A stretch of 64,000 bases of DNA from assembly GCF_030409325.1 (NCBI RefSeq), contig NZ_JAUFPR010000004.1:853548-917547 (forward strand), given 5' to 3'. Every line of letters begins with the position of its first letter. The first letter of the stretch is position 1. This document shows positions 25,940-34,742 of this stretch, piece by piece. The notes below the pieces were generated by a model. The model had not been told where the DNA came from, ran no database searches, and saw nothing but the letters and a program-made list of their open reading frames with translations. Made by a program: the position numbers and the translations under genes. This stretch comes from Mucilaginibacter aquaedulcis (lineage in GTDB: Bacteria; Bacteroidota; Bacteroidia; Sphingobacteriales; Sphingobacteriaceae).

Positions 25940-26064
25940 ACTCACCCCAAGATCGCTGCGCTTGTCACCCCTCTCTCCGCTTCGCGCATAAAGGGGTTTT
26001 TCCCGGCCCTCTTTCCAGCGAAGCTGAAGAGAGGGTGGTCCAGCGAAGCGCAGACCGGGTGAGT
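25940..26064. repeat. Repeat element bounded by ACTCACCC/GGGTGAGT
   Basis: Ends ACTCACCC (25940-25947) and GGGTGAGT (26057-26064) are inverse, and inside CTGCGCTT / AAGCGCAG and CCCTCTCTCCGCTTCGCG / AGCGAAGCTGAAGAGAGGG are imperfect inverse parts. It looks like a non-coding palindromic repeat, spaced between tandem genes. Confidence 0.65.
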
Positions 26065-26096
26065 AAACTACGCCATGCAATTTTAAAATTAACCGC

Positions 26097-26136
26097 ATAA
26101 AAAAAAGCCAGCCTTCCGTCCTGGAAAGCTGGCTTG
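26097..26136 (-). terminator. Terminator of the lytic transglycosylase gene
   Basis: Read on the minus strand, AAGCCAGC...GCTGGCTT (26105-26135) with inner TCC/GGA pairs, followed by a run of eight T. Confidence 0.8.
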
Positions 26137-26187
26137 GGGGTGCTCCGTAATGTAACCTTTAATTAAAGATGATGATGAATATCAGTG

Positions 26188-26970
26188 TTAATTAAAGTTC
26201 AGCAATTGAGAAGGTTGGGTAAACGCGTAATAGTTGTTGTACCCGTACTCCTTTGGTTGCTGGATAATTGCTTTCATGGCAATAAGCTTGTAAATGTATG
26301 AACCGGTTTCGCGGTTCAGGCTCATGCGGAAATAATTATCTTCATTTTGTTTGTTAATAGCTTTTTCCAGCTTAATGGAGCCGTTGTTGTAAGCGGCTGC
26401 CGCCAGTGTCCAGCTATTGAATTCACCGTATAGTTCTTTGATATACTTGCAGGCCGCAATGGTTGATTTACGCAGGTTGTTACGTTCATCAACACCGTGA
26501 CCCACTTTTAGTCCGTAAGTACGTGCTGTGCCTGGCATAAATTGCCAAAGGCCGCTTGCTCCTTTTGGTGAAGTACCTGATTGCAGGCCCGATTCCACCA
26601 GCGGGATGTACTTAAAATCATCTGGTATGCCATAAACCTTTAAAATGGGTTCAATAATAGGGAACCATTTTTCGGCCTTACGATGCAGTACGTTTGATTG
26701 CACGCTTTTAAACGAGTGTTTTCTTAACGAAACATTCAGTTTGCGCGTAACCCGGGCATCGTTTAATGGCAAAGCTTCATTTGCAAAATTGTATGCATTT
26801 GCAGTGCTTTTTATAAAAATAAATTTAGTAGTACGCTTGCCAACATTTTCGCTTTTTACAAGCTTTTCGGTGAAGGTTGTGCCGAAAATGTTAAGCATTG
26901 AAATGAGAACCAGCACCAGCATTACGGAGCACGTAAGTAAGTGTTTTTTGATCATTTCTTTTTTTATCAT
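26188..26970 (-). CDS. Lytic transglycosylase, SLT domain
   Basis: A 260-residue envelope murein hydrolase that cuts the glycan strand to a 1,6-anhydro end. After an N-terminal membrane/signal segment (about residues 10-32) there is a basic linker and the SLT domain (about 110-230): YIPLVESGLQSGTSPKGASGLWQFMPGTARTYGL with the catalytic Glu in PLVES, then AAAAYNNG. No LysM repeat is present, so it is short compared with MltD. Two in-frame Met at 26970 and 26955 are possible starts. It is divergent from the pseudouridine synthase gene. Confidence 0.9.
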   Translation of the reverse strand: MIKKEMIKKHLLTCSVMLVLVLISMLNIFGTTFTEKLVKSENVGKRTTKFIFIKSTANAYNFANEALPLNDARVTRKLNVSLRKHSFKSVQSNVLHRKAEKWFPIIEPILKVYGIPDDFKYIPLVESGLQSGTSPKGASGLWQFMPGTARTYGLKVGHGVDERNNLRKSTIAACKYIKELYGEFNSWTLAAAAYNNGSIKLEKAINKQNEDNYFRMSLNRETGSYIYKLIAMKAIIQQPKEYGYNNYYAFTQPSQLLNFN

Positions 26971-27132
26971 TAACTATACATTTGGTATAATGTGTTGCAA
27001 AGGTATGTTATATTGGGCACATTATCAAATACTTAGCTTTTTGGCTTGAATTTCCAGAGCGTTTTTTGGTTCAAAAACGGGGTTTAAAACTGTTTAAAGA
27101 TAGTTTTTGAACCGTATAAAATTTTTGATCTT

Positions 27133-27166
27133 TTTGGTTATATTTTGCCAAAAAAGCGTATCTTTG
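27133..27166 (+). promoter_or_regulatory. Probable promoter of the pseudouridine synthase gene
   Basis: TATCTTTG at 27159-27166 matches the -7 element exactly; TTTG at 27133-27136 is 22 bp upstream, slightly long. It places the start of transcription near 27172, after the upstream in-frame start candidate at 27145, and so supports the ATG at 27202. Confidence 0.55.
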
Positions 27167-27201
27167 ACCCTCACGCTGCGAAAGCGCAAAACAAAAAAAA
27201 T

Positions 27202-28734
27202 ATGGTATTCAAGAGACCAACAGGTAGTCGCGACGACAATCCAAAAAGAACAACCGGCCGTAGCTCACGAAGCGAGGACAAACCCAAAAGACCCGCAACA
27301 GCTAAAGGCAAAGCCACTCCAAACGGAGAAAAAAAGAAATTCACAAAGCCTGAACCAAAATCATTTCAAAGCAACCGTTTTAGCGACGATAAGTCTAAAA
27401 GCAGTTTTAGAGACAGCGCATCATCGGGCGACAGAAAATCAACAGGCAGATCAAAACCTTATTCAGGACGCCCGTCCGGCGAAAGCACTTTCAGAAGCGG
27501 CGCACCGGCAGGCGATAAAAAATCATTTACACCACGCAACAAACCATACTCGGGCAGGCCAACAGGCGGCGATGACGAAAGACCAAAAAGAAATTTCGGC
27601 TCAAGCTCAGCAGGTGAAAGGAAACCATACACAGGCAGGCCATCATCTGATGAAGGCGAAAGACCAAAAAGAAGCTTTGGCGCTGGTTCAGCTCCAGAAA
27701 AGAAAGCATATTCATCTCCACGTACCCGCAACTCAAATTTTGACGACAGACCTAAAAGGAGCTTCGGCGCTGAAGGTGCCGGCGATCGTAAATTTGAAGG
27801 TGGTTCAAGAGAACGTACAACTGATAAAAAGTTTAGTGAAAGACCAGCCGGCGGATTTAAAAAACGCGAAGGTACCGGATCTTTCAAAGATAAACCATAT
27901 AACGCCGACAGACCACAACGCAAACCTACATATGATAAAATAACCCGCGACGAGAATGCCCCCGTTAAAACTTTACGCGGCCGCAAAAAAACGGCAGAGC
28001 CTAAAGCTAAAGACGATGGCCTGATTCGCCTGAACCGTTACATTTCAAACGCGGGTATCTGCTCGCGCCGCAAGGCCGACGAGCTGATCATTGCCGGTGT
28101 GGTTATGGTGAACGGTGTAGTAGTTGATGAACTGGGTGCCAAAATTGATCCGGCTAAAGACGAGATCAAATACAATGGCGAAACCCTGCGCCGTGAAAAA
28201 ATGGTTTATGTATTGTTAAATAAGCCTAAAGATTATATCACTACTACCGAAGACCCTCAGGAACGCCGTACCGTAATGCACCTGGTTGAAAAAGCCACCA
28301 AAGAGCGTATTTACCCTATCGGTCGTTTAGACAGGAACACTACCGGTTTATTATTGATGACCAATGATGGCGAACTGGCCGATAAGCTATCGCACCCACG
28401 CAGCAACATCAGCAAATTATACCAGGTTGAATTAAGCAAAAGCTTAACCCAGGGCGATCTGAACAAGATTGGTTTTGGTATTGAACTGGAAGATGGTTTA
28501 ATAAAACCCGATTCCGTATCGTACGTAGCCGGTGGTTCAAAAAGAGAAGTAGGTATACAGATACACAGCGGTAAAAACCGTATTGTGCGCCGTATATTTG
28601 AAAGCTTGGGTTATGAGGTAGTTAAGCTTGACAGGGTGGTTTATGCCAACCTTACCAAGAAAGACTTACCGCGCGGCAGGTGGCGCCATCTTGATGAAAA
28701 AGAGATTATACAACTGAAACATTTAATAAAATAA
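27202..28734 (+). CDS. RsuA/RluB family 23S rRNA pseudouridine synthase with long disordered N-terminus
   Basis: The 510-residue protein has two parts. Residues 1-260 are low complexity, rich in Arg, Lys, Gly, Ser, Pro and Asp, with repeated phrases such as KPYSGRPTG/RPKR(N/S)FG. Residues 270-510 form a normal RluB-like enzyme: S4 RNA-binding domain (RLNRYISNAGICSRRKADELI) and the pseudouridine synthase core with catalytic Asp in GRLDRNTTGLLLMTNDG. Bacteroidota often have such tails on this enzyme; they probably bind RNA. The frame runs back to 27145, but the promoter position favours 27202. The low-complexity region creates a false 278-codon frame (27107-27943) in another phase. A terminator follows directly. 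Confidence 0.9.
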   Translation: MVFKRPTGSRDDNPKRTTGRSSRSEDKPKRPATAKGKATPNGEKKKFTKPEPKSFQSNRFSDDKSKSSFRDSASSGDRKSTGRSKPYSGRPSGESTFRSGAPAGDKKSFTPRNKPYSGRPTGGDDERPKRNFGSSSAGERKPYTGRPSSDEGERPKRSFGAGSAPEKKAYSSPRTRNSNFDDRPKRSFGAEGAGDRKFEGGSRERTTDKKFSERPAGGFKKREGTGSFKDKPYNADRPQRKPTYDKITRDENAPVKTLRGRKKTAEPKAKDDGLIRLNRYISNAGICSRRKADELIIAGVVMVNGVVVDELGAKIDPAKDEIKYNGETLRREKMVYVLLNKPKDYITTTEDPQERRTVMHLVEKATKERIYPIGRLDRNTTGLLLMTNDGELADKLSHPRSNISKLYQVELSKSLTQGDLNKIGFGIELEDGLIKPDSVSYVAGGSKREVGIQIHSGKNRIVRRIFESLGYEVVKLDRVVYANLTKKDLPRGRWRHLDEKEIIQLKHLIK

Positions 28735-28735
28735 A

Positions 28736-28766
28736 AAAAGGCCCTGACAAACAGGGCCTTTTTTGT
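28736..28766 (+). terminator. Intrinsic terminator after the pseudouridine synthase gene
   Basis: AAAAAGGCCCTG and CAGGGCCTTTTTT pair around ACAAA right after the stop codon; works in both directions by sequence. Confidence 0.85.
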
Positions 28767-28809
28767 TGGTTTTATTAACTTGCGCAGTATATAACCAATT
28801 TCATCTCAC

Positions 28810-29952
28810 ATGAAAAAAATTGTTCTGATCATTGCGCTGTTGTCGCCTTTGTTTACTTATGCGCAAAATAAACCAAGCAAAAAAAAGGGACCTGCCACTT
28901 ATGACCTTATTATAGGTACTTATACCACGGGTTCAAGTAAAGGTATAGCCGTTTACCGGTTTTATGCCGAAAACGGCAGGCTGGCCTATCTGAGCCAGAT
29001 TGATGGCGTTACCAATCCATCATATTTAACCTTAAGCAGCAATAACAAATTTATATACGCCGTAAACGAAACACCCAAGGGCGAGGTAAGCTCATTTTCG
29101 TTTGAGCCAAAAACGGGTAAGATCGAGCTTATCAATAAACAATCATCCGAAGGAGACGACCCATGTTATATAGCTGTTGATAAGGCGCAGAAAAATGTTT
29201 TTGTTGCCAACTACAGCAGCGGCAACGTAGTGGTATTGCCGGTAAATAAAGATGGTTCGCTGTCAAAAGCTATTCAAACGCTGCATGCCGATGGTCATGG
29301 CCCTAATAAGGAACGCCAGGAAGCAGCACATGCCCACATGTCAATCCTTAGTCCTGATGAAAAATATTTATTGTATAATGACCTCGGTACTGATAAGGTG
29401 AACGTACTGCGTTACCACGCATCTGGTGAAAAGCCACTTGAGCCGGCATCTACCCCGTTTGTAAGCGTTAAACCTGGTGATGGGCCAAGGCACATCGAGT
29501 TTTCGGCTGATAAGAAACACGCCTACCTGGTAACCGAAATGGGTTCAAACGTTTATGTATTTGATTACGACAACGGAAAGCTGAAAGAAAAACAAACTAT
29601 TACCCTGCTGGCAGATAATTTTAAAGGGCAAACTGCAGGCGCGGCCATACACCTTTCGCCGGATGGACGTTTCCTGTATGCCTCAAACCGTTTAGAAACC
29701 AACGAAATCATTGTTTATGCCGTGAACCAGGAAACCGGCGAACTTACCTTTGTGCAGCGCATACCATCAATGGGTAAAAACCCACGCGACTTTGCCATTG
29801 ACCCTACAGGGAAATTCCTGCTGGTAGCCAACCAGAACAGCGATAGCATATATGTATTGCGTATTGATAACGCTACCGGCAAACTAACGCCAACCGGTTC
29901 ACGCCTTGACATCGGCAACCCGGTATGCCTGAAATTTGCACCAGCGCAGTAG
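28810..29952 (+). CDS. Exported lactonase family protein (6-phosphogluconolactonase/Pgl-like beta-propeller)
   Basis: A 380-residue protein with signal peptide MKKIVLIIALLSPLFTYAQ and a seven-bladed propeller of the YbhE lactonase family: LIIGTYTTGSSKGIAVYRF, NPSYLTLSSNNKFIYAVNE, GDDPCYIAVD, AAHAHMSILSPDEKYLL, DGPRHIEFSADKKHAYLVTEMGS, GAAIHLSPDGRFLYASNR and GKNPRDFAIDPTGKFLLVANQ. E. coli YbhE hydrolyses 6-phosphogluconolactone in the cytosol; this copy is exported, so its substrate is likely another sugar lactone (inference). It is expressed from its own unit between two terminators. Confidence 0.9.
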   Translation: MKKIVLIIALLSPLFTYAQNKPSKKKGPATYDLIIGTYTTGSSKGIAVYRFYAENGRLAYLSQIDGVTNPSYLTLSSNNKFIYAVNETPKGEVSSFSFEPKTGKIELINKQSSEGDDPCYIAVDKAQKNVFVANYSSGNVVVLPVNKDGSLSKAIQTLHADGHGPNKERQEAAHAHMSILSPDEKYLLYNDLGTDKVNVLRYHASGEKPLEPASTPFVSVKPGDGPRHIEFSADKKHAYLVTEMGSNVYVFDYDNGKLKEKQTITLLADNFKGQTAGAAIHLSPDGRFLYASNRLETNEIIVYAVNQETGELTFVQRIPSMGKNPRDFAIDPTGKFLLVANQNSDSIYVLRIDNATGKLTPTGSRLDIGNPVCLKFAPAQ

Positions 29953-30009
29953 AGTGGAGCGGGGAGTGAAGTGAGTGGAGAGTAGTGGAGAAATTTCTTT
30001 AAGAGCAAT

Positions 30010-30049
30010 AAAAAAGGCGGCTATGATTTATAATCACAGCCGCCTTTTA
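30010..30049. terminator. Bidirectional terminator between lactonase and lipoprotein genes
   Basis: AAAAGGCGGCTATGATT and AATCACAGCCGCCTTTT pair around TAT, with A/T runs on both sides. Confidence 0.8.
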
Positions 30050-30109
30050 GTGTAAGCGAAGCATACTTGCAATTACACGCATTGCTTCACTTCGCTCCTG
30101 CTCAACTCA

Positions 30110-30592
30110 TTAATTAGCCTTGCTGAACGAGTAAATGATATATCCTGTTCCGCCGCCAATGGCAACAGGTGATTTTAGGGTCATGGATGAGCCATCGGCT
30201 TTGGCAATATCTAAACGGTAACCTTCGGCAACGTTTTTGGCTTTATCGCCTTCAAATAATTTTTTGAACTGAAACTGGGTGCCTGTTGTACCGCCATTAT
30301 AAACCGACCAGAATATAGTTTGCGACGCACCGTTTGCTAAAGTATACAAACCATTGCCGCTGTTGGTTAATTTCCAGGTACTGCCTACAAAGGCTTCGGG
30401 TGGTGCCTGGTCAAATACATTTTGCACGGCATTTTGAACCAGTCCATCATAACTTACGTTGTTTAAGGTCCAGGTGCCCACAAATTTACCGCGCGATACA
30501 TTGCTTGAAACCGTATTTTTCTGGCTCGAACAGGCCGACATAACAAACAAGATTGACAGGATTGCGATTGAGGTTTGAAATAGTTTTTTCAT
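30110..30592 (-). CDS. Small lipocalin-like lipoprotein
   Basis: A 160-residue protein starting MKKLFQTSIAILSILFVMSAC, a lipoprotein signal with lipobox VMSAC. The mature part begins with GKFVGTWTLNNVSYDG, typical of lipocalin-like small Bacteroidota lipoproteins, and ends with a beta-rich stretch. The ligand is unknown. The frame runs 14 codons further upstream to 30634, but the lipoprotein signal sets the start at 30592. Confidence 0.82.
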   Translation of the reverse strand: MKKLFQTSIAILSILFVMSACSSQKNTVSSNVSRGKFVGTWTLNNVSYDGLVQNAVQNVFDQAPPEAFVGSTWKLTNSGNGLYTLANGASQTIFWSVYNGGTTGTQFQFKKLFEGDKAKNVAEGYRLDIAKADGSSMTLKSPVAIGGGTGYIIYSFSKAN

Positions 30593-30648
30593 GACTGAGG
30601 TTATTTTAATGCATAAGAACATAAATCCTGCCAAATTTTTGTGCAGGT

Positions 30649-30803
30649 GCGAGGAACGGGATGCAAAGTAATCGCGAATTTGTCTGAACCACGATTTTGG
30701 GGATTAATGGATTTGCTTTTTAGATAATCGAGGCAATCCCTTAATCCCCAAAATCGTGGTTCAGACAATCTTCGCGGTTGCCACGCTCCGCTCGCAATGA
30801 CAT
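30649..30803. repeat. GTCAT-type repeat with TCTGAACCACGATT core (R5)
   Basis: An inner perfect 28-bp inverted repeat (30680-30707 and 30741-30768; begins TTGTCTGAACCACGATTTTG) sits within weaker outer arms, ending GCTCGCAATGACA at about 30802. The same outer and part of the inner sequence recurs at 34743-34888. Confidence 0.8.
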
Positions 30804-30846
30804 GTTTATTATTTACAATTAAGTTTGACTGAATTTGGTATAGCTC

Positions 30847-31425
30847 TTAATCAACCGTGCTCAAAAAAGCGATCAGCTGCTCCATGGCTTTGGCGCGGTG
30901 GCTGATGCTGTTTTTTTGTTCCATGCTCATTTCTGCAAAGGTTACGTTGTAGCCTTCAGGTTCAAAAATAGGATCGTAACCAAATCCTTCTGTTCCGCTT
31001 AGTTCGGTACGGATAGTGCCTTCCACAGCACCTTCAAAAAAATGCTCTTTGCCGTTCCATAGTAACGATATCACAGTGCGGAAACGTGCTTTGCGATTGG
31101 TTTGTCCGCTCAAGTTATGTAGCACCTTTTCAATATTGGCAGCATGGTTTCCATGTTCACCCGCGTACCTGGCCGAATAAACTCCTGGCTCGCCGTTTAG
31201 GGCATCTATCTCCAGGCCGCTATCATCGCCAAAGCAGTTGAGTTTGTATTTTTCAAAAATGTAATGGCTTTTTATTGAGGCGTTTTCATGAAAAGTAATA
31301 CCGGTTTCTTCAATATCATCGGTACAGCCAATATCGCTGAGGGTTAAAAGCTCTATTTTATCGCCAACCTTGGCGGCTACTTCATCAAGTTTATGACGGT
31401 TATTGGTGGCGAAAACTAATTGCAT
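30847..31425 (-). CDS. rdgB: RdgB/HAM1 family non-canonical purine NTP pyrophosphatase
   Basis: House-cleaning enzyme that hydrolyses dITP, XTP and ITP to monophosphates. The 192-residue protein has the usual motifs: FATNNRHKLDEV at the N-terminus (triphosphate contact), GDDSGLEIDALNGEPGVYSARYAG (metal site), EGTIRTELSGTEGFGYDPIFEP and the C-terminal SHRAKA. It follows the psi-like gene by 45 bp on the same strand, so the two are probably co-transcribed. Confidence 0.95.
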   Translation of the reverse strand: MQLVFATNNRHKLDEVAAKVGDKIELLTLSDIGCTDDIEETGITFHENASIKSHYIFEKYKLNCFGDDSGLEIDALNGEPGVYSARYAGEHGNHAANIEKVLHNLSGQTNRKARFRTVISLLWNGKEHFFEGAVEGTIRTELSGTEGFGYDPIFEPEGYNVTFAEMSMEQKNSISHRAKAMEQLIAFLSTVD

Positions 31426-31470
31426 TTTTGAGATTTTTGGATTTTAGGACGAAGGACTTTTTTGATTTTT

Positions 31471-32091
31471 TTAAAGTGTTTTCATTTGTTCCCAGAATGC
31501 TTTTTTGTTATCAACGCTGTTCATCATCTCGTCAAAGGCAAAGCTGTACAGGGTGTTAAGTCCATCCAACGCTTTTGGTATGTTCATGGGCAGTGATGCT
31601 ATACCTTGCGGCATGGCGGTTTTTCCTAACAATAAAAGCCTGGTGGGTTTAAAAAAGCCGGTTATTTCGGCAAAGTTACTGTTGCTGTGGCTGGCCATAT
31701 TAAGTATGGCAATATCATGCAGCTCCAATTCCTTGCGTTTCAATATATTTTGCAGGGCGGTTAAATGTGCTTCGGCAATAAATTCCAGGTCGGGGTAGTG
31801 TACCAGTATCAGGAAGTTTTTTAAGTTTTTGCCCAGATAATTAAAGTTAACCGGCTGCGTTTTTACTTCAGGTACAGCTTGTTCAATAACCGGGGCAGGG
31901 GTTGGTGTTTTTACTTCTGGCTCCGGGCTTGGTATGTTTGCGGGCTCGGGACTGCTTTTTTGCAAGTGCTCATACAAGGGTTTTTCGGTACCTAACAGGT
32001 ATAATTCATCTTGTAACAGGTATTGCAGGGCGGCCGGGTTTTCAACTTTCACTTTAACAAATTTTAACCAAAAGTAGTTAAACCGTTTCAA
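31471..32091 (-). CDS. Protein of unknown family, architecture similar to DNA polymerase III psi (HolD)
   Basis: 206 residues if read from TTG at 32091; GTG at 32052 (MKVENPAALQYLLQDELYLLG) is an alternative, no ATG is available. A short N-terminal helix, then a Pro/Glu-rich linker (about residues 45-80), then a compact alpha/beta domain: NFLILVHYPDLEFIAEAHLT, DIAILNM, RLLLLGK, and a C-terminal stretch ending SFAFDEMMNSVDNKKAFWEQM. The order of strands and the ending (x-L-x-x-M/L-x-x-(D/N)-x-x-x-K/R-x-x-L/F-W-x-Q) match E. coli HolD (...LTDLRANPTARAALWQQI). This is a pattern comparison by eye, not a proven homology. It precedes rdgB by 45 bp. Confidence 0.75.
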   Translation of the reverse strand: MKRFNYFWLKFVKVKVENPAALQYLLQDELYLLGTEKPLYEHLQKSSPEPANIPSPEPEVKTPTPAPVIEQAVPEVKTQPVNFNYLGKNLKNFLILVHYPDLEFIAEAHLTALQNILKRKELELHDIAILNMASHSNSNFAEITGFFKPTRLLLLGKTAMPQGIASLPMNIPKALDGLNTLYSFAFDEMMNSVDNKKAFWEQMKTL

Positions 32092-32233
32092 GCTTTATAA
32101 CCATATTAGCACAATTATAGGCTGCTGTAGTTAATTGCAATTTTTTGTTCAGCCATAATTGATAAATTTTACCGAAATTCGGAGTTTTTAACGGGCTACT
32201 GTTCCGTTTAGTTTAAGAGTATAAGAGCATTAC

Positions 32234-33715
32234 ATGAGAAAGTTAGGGATATTCGTTTTAAGTTTTATATTGATCATATCAGTTGCCCAGGCGCAAACCA
32301 AGGCCGATTCGGCTGCCAAAACGCCGGCAAAGGCTGATACTACATCCAAATTGGCCAAGGCCGATTCGGTTGTTGCTCCGGCAGGTCCGCGCCACACGCT
32401 TGATAAAATAGCTGCAGTTGTTGGTAACGCGCCAATACTGCAATCAGATATTGAAACACAGTATGCCCGTTTCCTGGTTGAAGGTAACCAGCCTAACTCT
32501 GATGTAAAGTGTAAAATATTACAGTCTCTGTTAACTCAAAAATTATTGGCACAACAGGCCGCTGTTGATAGTATCGACGTAAAAGACGATGAGGTTGACG
32601 CCAACGTTGACCGCAGAATGCGCGAAATGACTCAAAGGGCTGGTGGTCAGGAAAAATTGGAGGGCTTTTTAGGCCGTTCGGTTATTCAGTATAAGGATGA
32701 GATTCGCCCGGATATAAAAGAGCAGATGGTTGCACAGAAAATGCAGCAGCACATTACCGAGAAACTGAATGTTACTCCTCAGGATGTTAAAAAATACTTT
32801 GAAACACTACCTAAAGACAGCCTGCCATCATTTAACAAAGAGGTTGAGGTTGGTGAAATAGTTTTTCAACCGCAGTTGAATAAGGAAGAAAAAGAGCTTT
32901 ATCGTGAAAAGGCAGAACAGCTGCGCGAAAGGGTTAAAAAAGGAGAAGACTTTGGAACCCTGGCCAGGCTTTATTCGCAGGATCCGGGCTCGGCAGCTGA
33001 TGGTGGTGATGCTGGTTTTGGCGACAGAACTACCTGGGTAAAGGAATTTACTGCGAATGCCTTTAAGCTTAAAGCAGGCGAGATGTCGCCGGTTTTTGAA
33101 TCGCCAGAGTATGGTTTCTTCTTTTTACAGGTTATTGAGCGCCGCGGCGAGCAGGTGCACGTAAGGCACATCCTGATCATGCCGGTAGTTACCCAGGCAA
33201 GTCTTGACCGTGCTAAGGTAAAGGCTGATAGTATTTATACGCTGTTGCAGAAAAACAAAAAGATTGATTTTTCAAGCGCGGCTGCTTATTACTCTGATGA
33301 TAAGGAAACCAAGTACAATGGCGGTATGATGTTGAACGCCGAGAACGTTCAAACCCGTACAACCTTTATCCCTACCGATAAGCTTGACCCTAAAGTTGCC
33401 CTTACGGTTGATACCATGAAAATCGGTACCATTTCAAAACCCGATCTGTTTACCGAAGCCAATGGTAAAAAGAGCTATAAAATATTATACCTTAAATCGG
33501 CCACCGGCGCGCACAAGGCAAATTTAGAACAGGATTTTCCAAAGCTAAAGGATTATGCCTTTGAAGATAAAACCAATAAGATGATAAATCAGTGGTTTGA
33601 TAAACGCAGAAAGGAAACCTTTATCAGAATTGACAGGGAATACCAATCATGCGATATACTTAAAAAATGGATCACTACACCAACTGCAACAACAACAGCG
33701 CAGGCTAAACCTTAA
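32234..33715 (+). CDS. SurA/PpiC-type periplasmic peptidyl-prolyl isomerase
   Basis: A 493-residue exported outer-membrane-protein chaperone. A signal peptide (MRKLGIFVLSFILIISVAQAQ) is followed by an Ala/Lys/Asp linker, a SurA N-terminal domain (about residues 55-180: DKIAAVVGNAPILQSDIETQYARF) and two parvulin-like domains: the first about 200-295 with LARLYSQDPGSAADGGDAGFGDR and EYGFFFLQVIERR, the second about 300-420 with RHILI, degenerate. The MoxR gene begins 5 bp after the stop, so they form one transcript. SurA folds outer-membrane beta-barrels; the MoxR link is unexplained. Confidence 0.9.
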   Translation: MRKLGIFVLSFILIISVAQAQTKADSAAKTPAKADTTSKLAKADSVVAPAGPRHTLDKIAAVVGNAPILQSDIETQYARFLVEGNQPNSDVKCKILQSLLTQKLLAQQAAVDSIDVKDDEVDANVDRRMREMTQRAGGQEKLEGFLGRSVIQYKDEIRPDIKEQMVAQKMQQHITEKLNVTPQDVKKYFETLPKDSLPSFNKEVEVGEIVFQPQLNKEEKELYREKAEQLRERVKKGEDFGTLARLYSQDPGSAADGGDAGFGDRTTWVKEFTANAFKLKAGEMSPVFESPEYGFFFLQVIERRGEQVHVRHILIMPVVTQASLDRAKVKADSIYTLLQKNKKIDFSSAAAYYSDDKETKYNGGMMLNAENVQTRTTFIPTDKLDPKVALTVDTMKIGTISKPDLFTEANGKKSYKILYLKSATGAHKANLEQDFPKLKDYAFEDKTNKMINQWFDKRRKETFIRIDREYQSCDILKKWITTPTATTTAQAKP

Positions 33716-33720
33716 TACAT

Positions 33721-34683
33721 ATGCAACACCGCTCTGATGTAGAAGCTGCCGATGCTTTAAAGGCGGCTTATCAGCAAATACGCTCCGAAATAGGTAAAGT
33801 TATTATTGGGCAGGATGAAGTGGTGAAGTTTGTATTGGTGTCTATATTCAGCAATGGGCACTGTTTGCTGGTTGGCGTACCGGGCCTGGCGAAAACCTTA
33901 CTGGTGCAAACCGTGGCACGTGTGCTCGATCTGGATTTTAAACGTATTCAGTTTACTCCCGATCTGATGCCTTCAGACATTATCGGGTCGGAGATACTGG
34001 GCGAAGACAGGAATTTTAAATTTATACCCGGCCCGGTTTTTTCAAACATCATCCTGGCCGATGAAATAAACCGTACCCCGCCAAAAACGCAGGCCGCCCT
34101 TTTAGAGGCCATGCAGGAAAAAGCGGTTACCGCGGCGGGCGTTACCCACAAACTGGCTCAGCCGTTTTTTGTGCTGGCCACTCAAAACCCCATTGAGCAG
34201 GAAGGTACCTATCCCCTGCCCGAGGCCCAGCTTGACCGTTTTATGTTTAACGTAACGCTGAACTATCCTACCTTTCAGGAGGAACTGCAGGTTGTTAAAA
34301 ATACCACCAGCACAGCGCACACCGATGTGAATAAAATATTGAATGCCCAGCAGATCATTTATTTTCAACAATTGGTACGCAATATCCCGGTTACAGATAA
34401 TGTAATGGAATACGCCGTGAAACTGGTAGCAAAAACCCGCCCCAACACTCAATTTGCAAGCGCGCAGATCAATCGTTTATTAAGCTGGGGCGCTGGCCCA
34501 AGAGCTTCGCAATTCCTGATCCTGGGTGCCAAATGCCATGCAGTGATCAACGGAAAATACTCGCCCGATATTGAGGATATACAAGCCATAGCCAAGCCTA
34601 TATTAAGCCACCGCATAGTACGCAGCTACCACGCCGAAGCTGAAGGCCTATCAGCCGATGATATTATAGAGCAGTTGTTTTAA
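33721..34683 (+). CDS. MoxR family AAA+ ATPase
   Basis: A 320-residue AAA+ protein. Walker A is GVPGLAKT (residues 52-59), Walker B IILADEINRTPPKTQAALLEAMQE, sensor 1 FFVLATQNPIEQEGTYPLPEAQLDRFMF, and the arginine/sensor 2 region lies in the C-terminal lid. MoxR proteins act as chaperone-like ATPases for metal insertion or complex assembly, usually beside genes with VWA and DUF58 domains; none of those is here. The next plus-strand space is filled by repeats. Coupling to the SurA-like gene (5-bp gap) suggests a role in envelope protein maturation, which is inference. Confidence 0.93.
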   Translation: MQHRSDVEAADALKAAYQQIRSEIGKVIIGQDEVVKFVLVSIFSNGHCLLVGVPGLAKTLLVQTVARVLDLDFKRIQFTPDLMPSDIIGSEILGEDRNFKFIPGPVFSNIILADEINRTPPKTQAALLEAMQEKAVTAAGVTHKLAQPFFVLATQNPIEQEGTYPLPEAQLDRFMFNVTLNYPTFQEELQVVKNTTSTAHTDVNKILNAQQIIYFQQLVRNIPVTDNVMEYAVKLVAKTRPNTQFASAQINRLLSWGAGPRASQFLILGAKCHAVINGKYSPDIEDIQAIAKPILSHRIVRSYHAEAEGLSADDIIEQLF

Positions 34684-34742
34684 GTGTTGTACAACACCAA
34701 CAATGGCGTGAGATTGTCCGGATCAATACCAACAGCATTAAA

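Larger units (their letters stand above)
25769..26187. other. Intergenic region with ACTCACCC repeat and terminator
   Basis: Contains a 125-bp inverted-end repeat (25940-26064) and the terminator of the transglycosylase gene (26097-26136). A 71-codon frame at 25847-26062 mostly translates the repeat and is not called. Confidence 0.55.

Noticed and set aside
25847..26062. 71-codon plus-strand frame
   Set aside because: Second half translates the ACTCACCC repeat.
27107..27943. 278-codon plus-strand frame overlapping the pseudouridine synthase N-terminus
   Set aside because: It is the shifted phase of a low-complexity coding region and has no recognisable domain; the enzyme frame is continuous with the S4 and catalytic domains.
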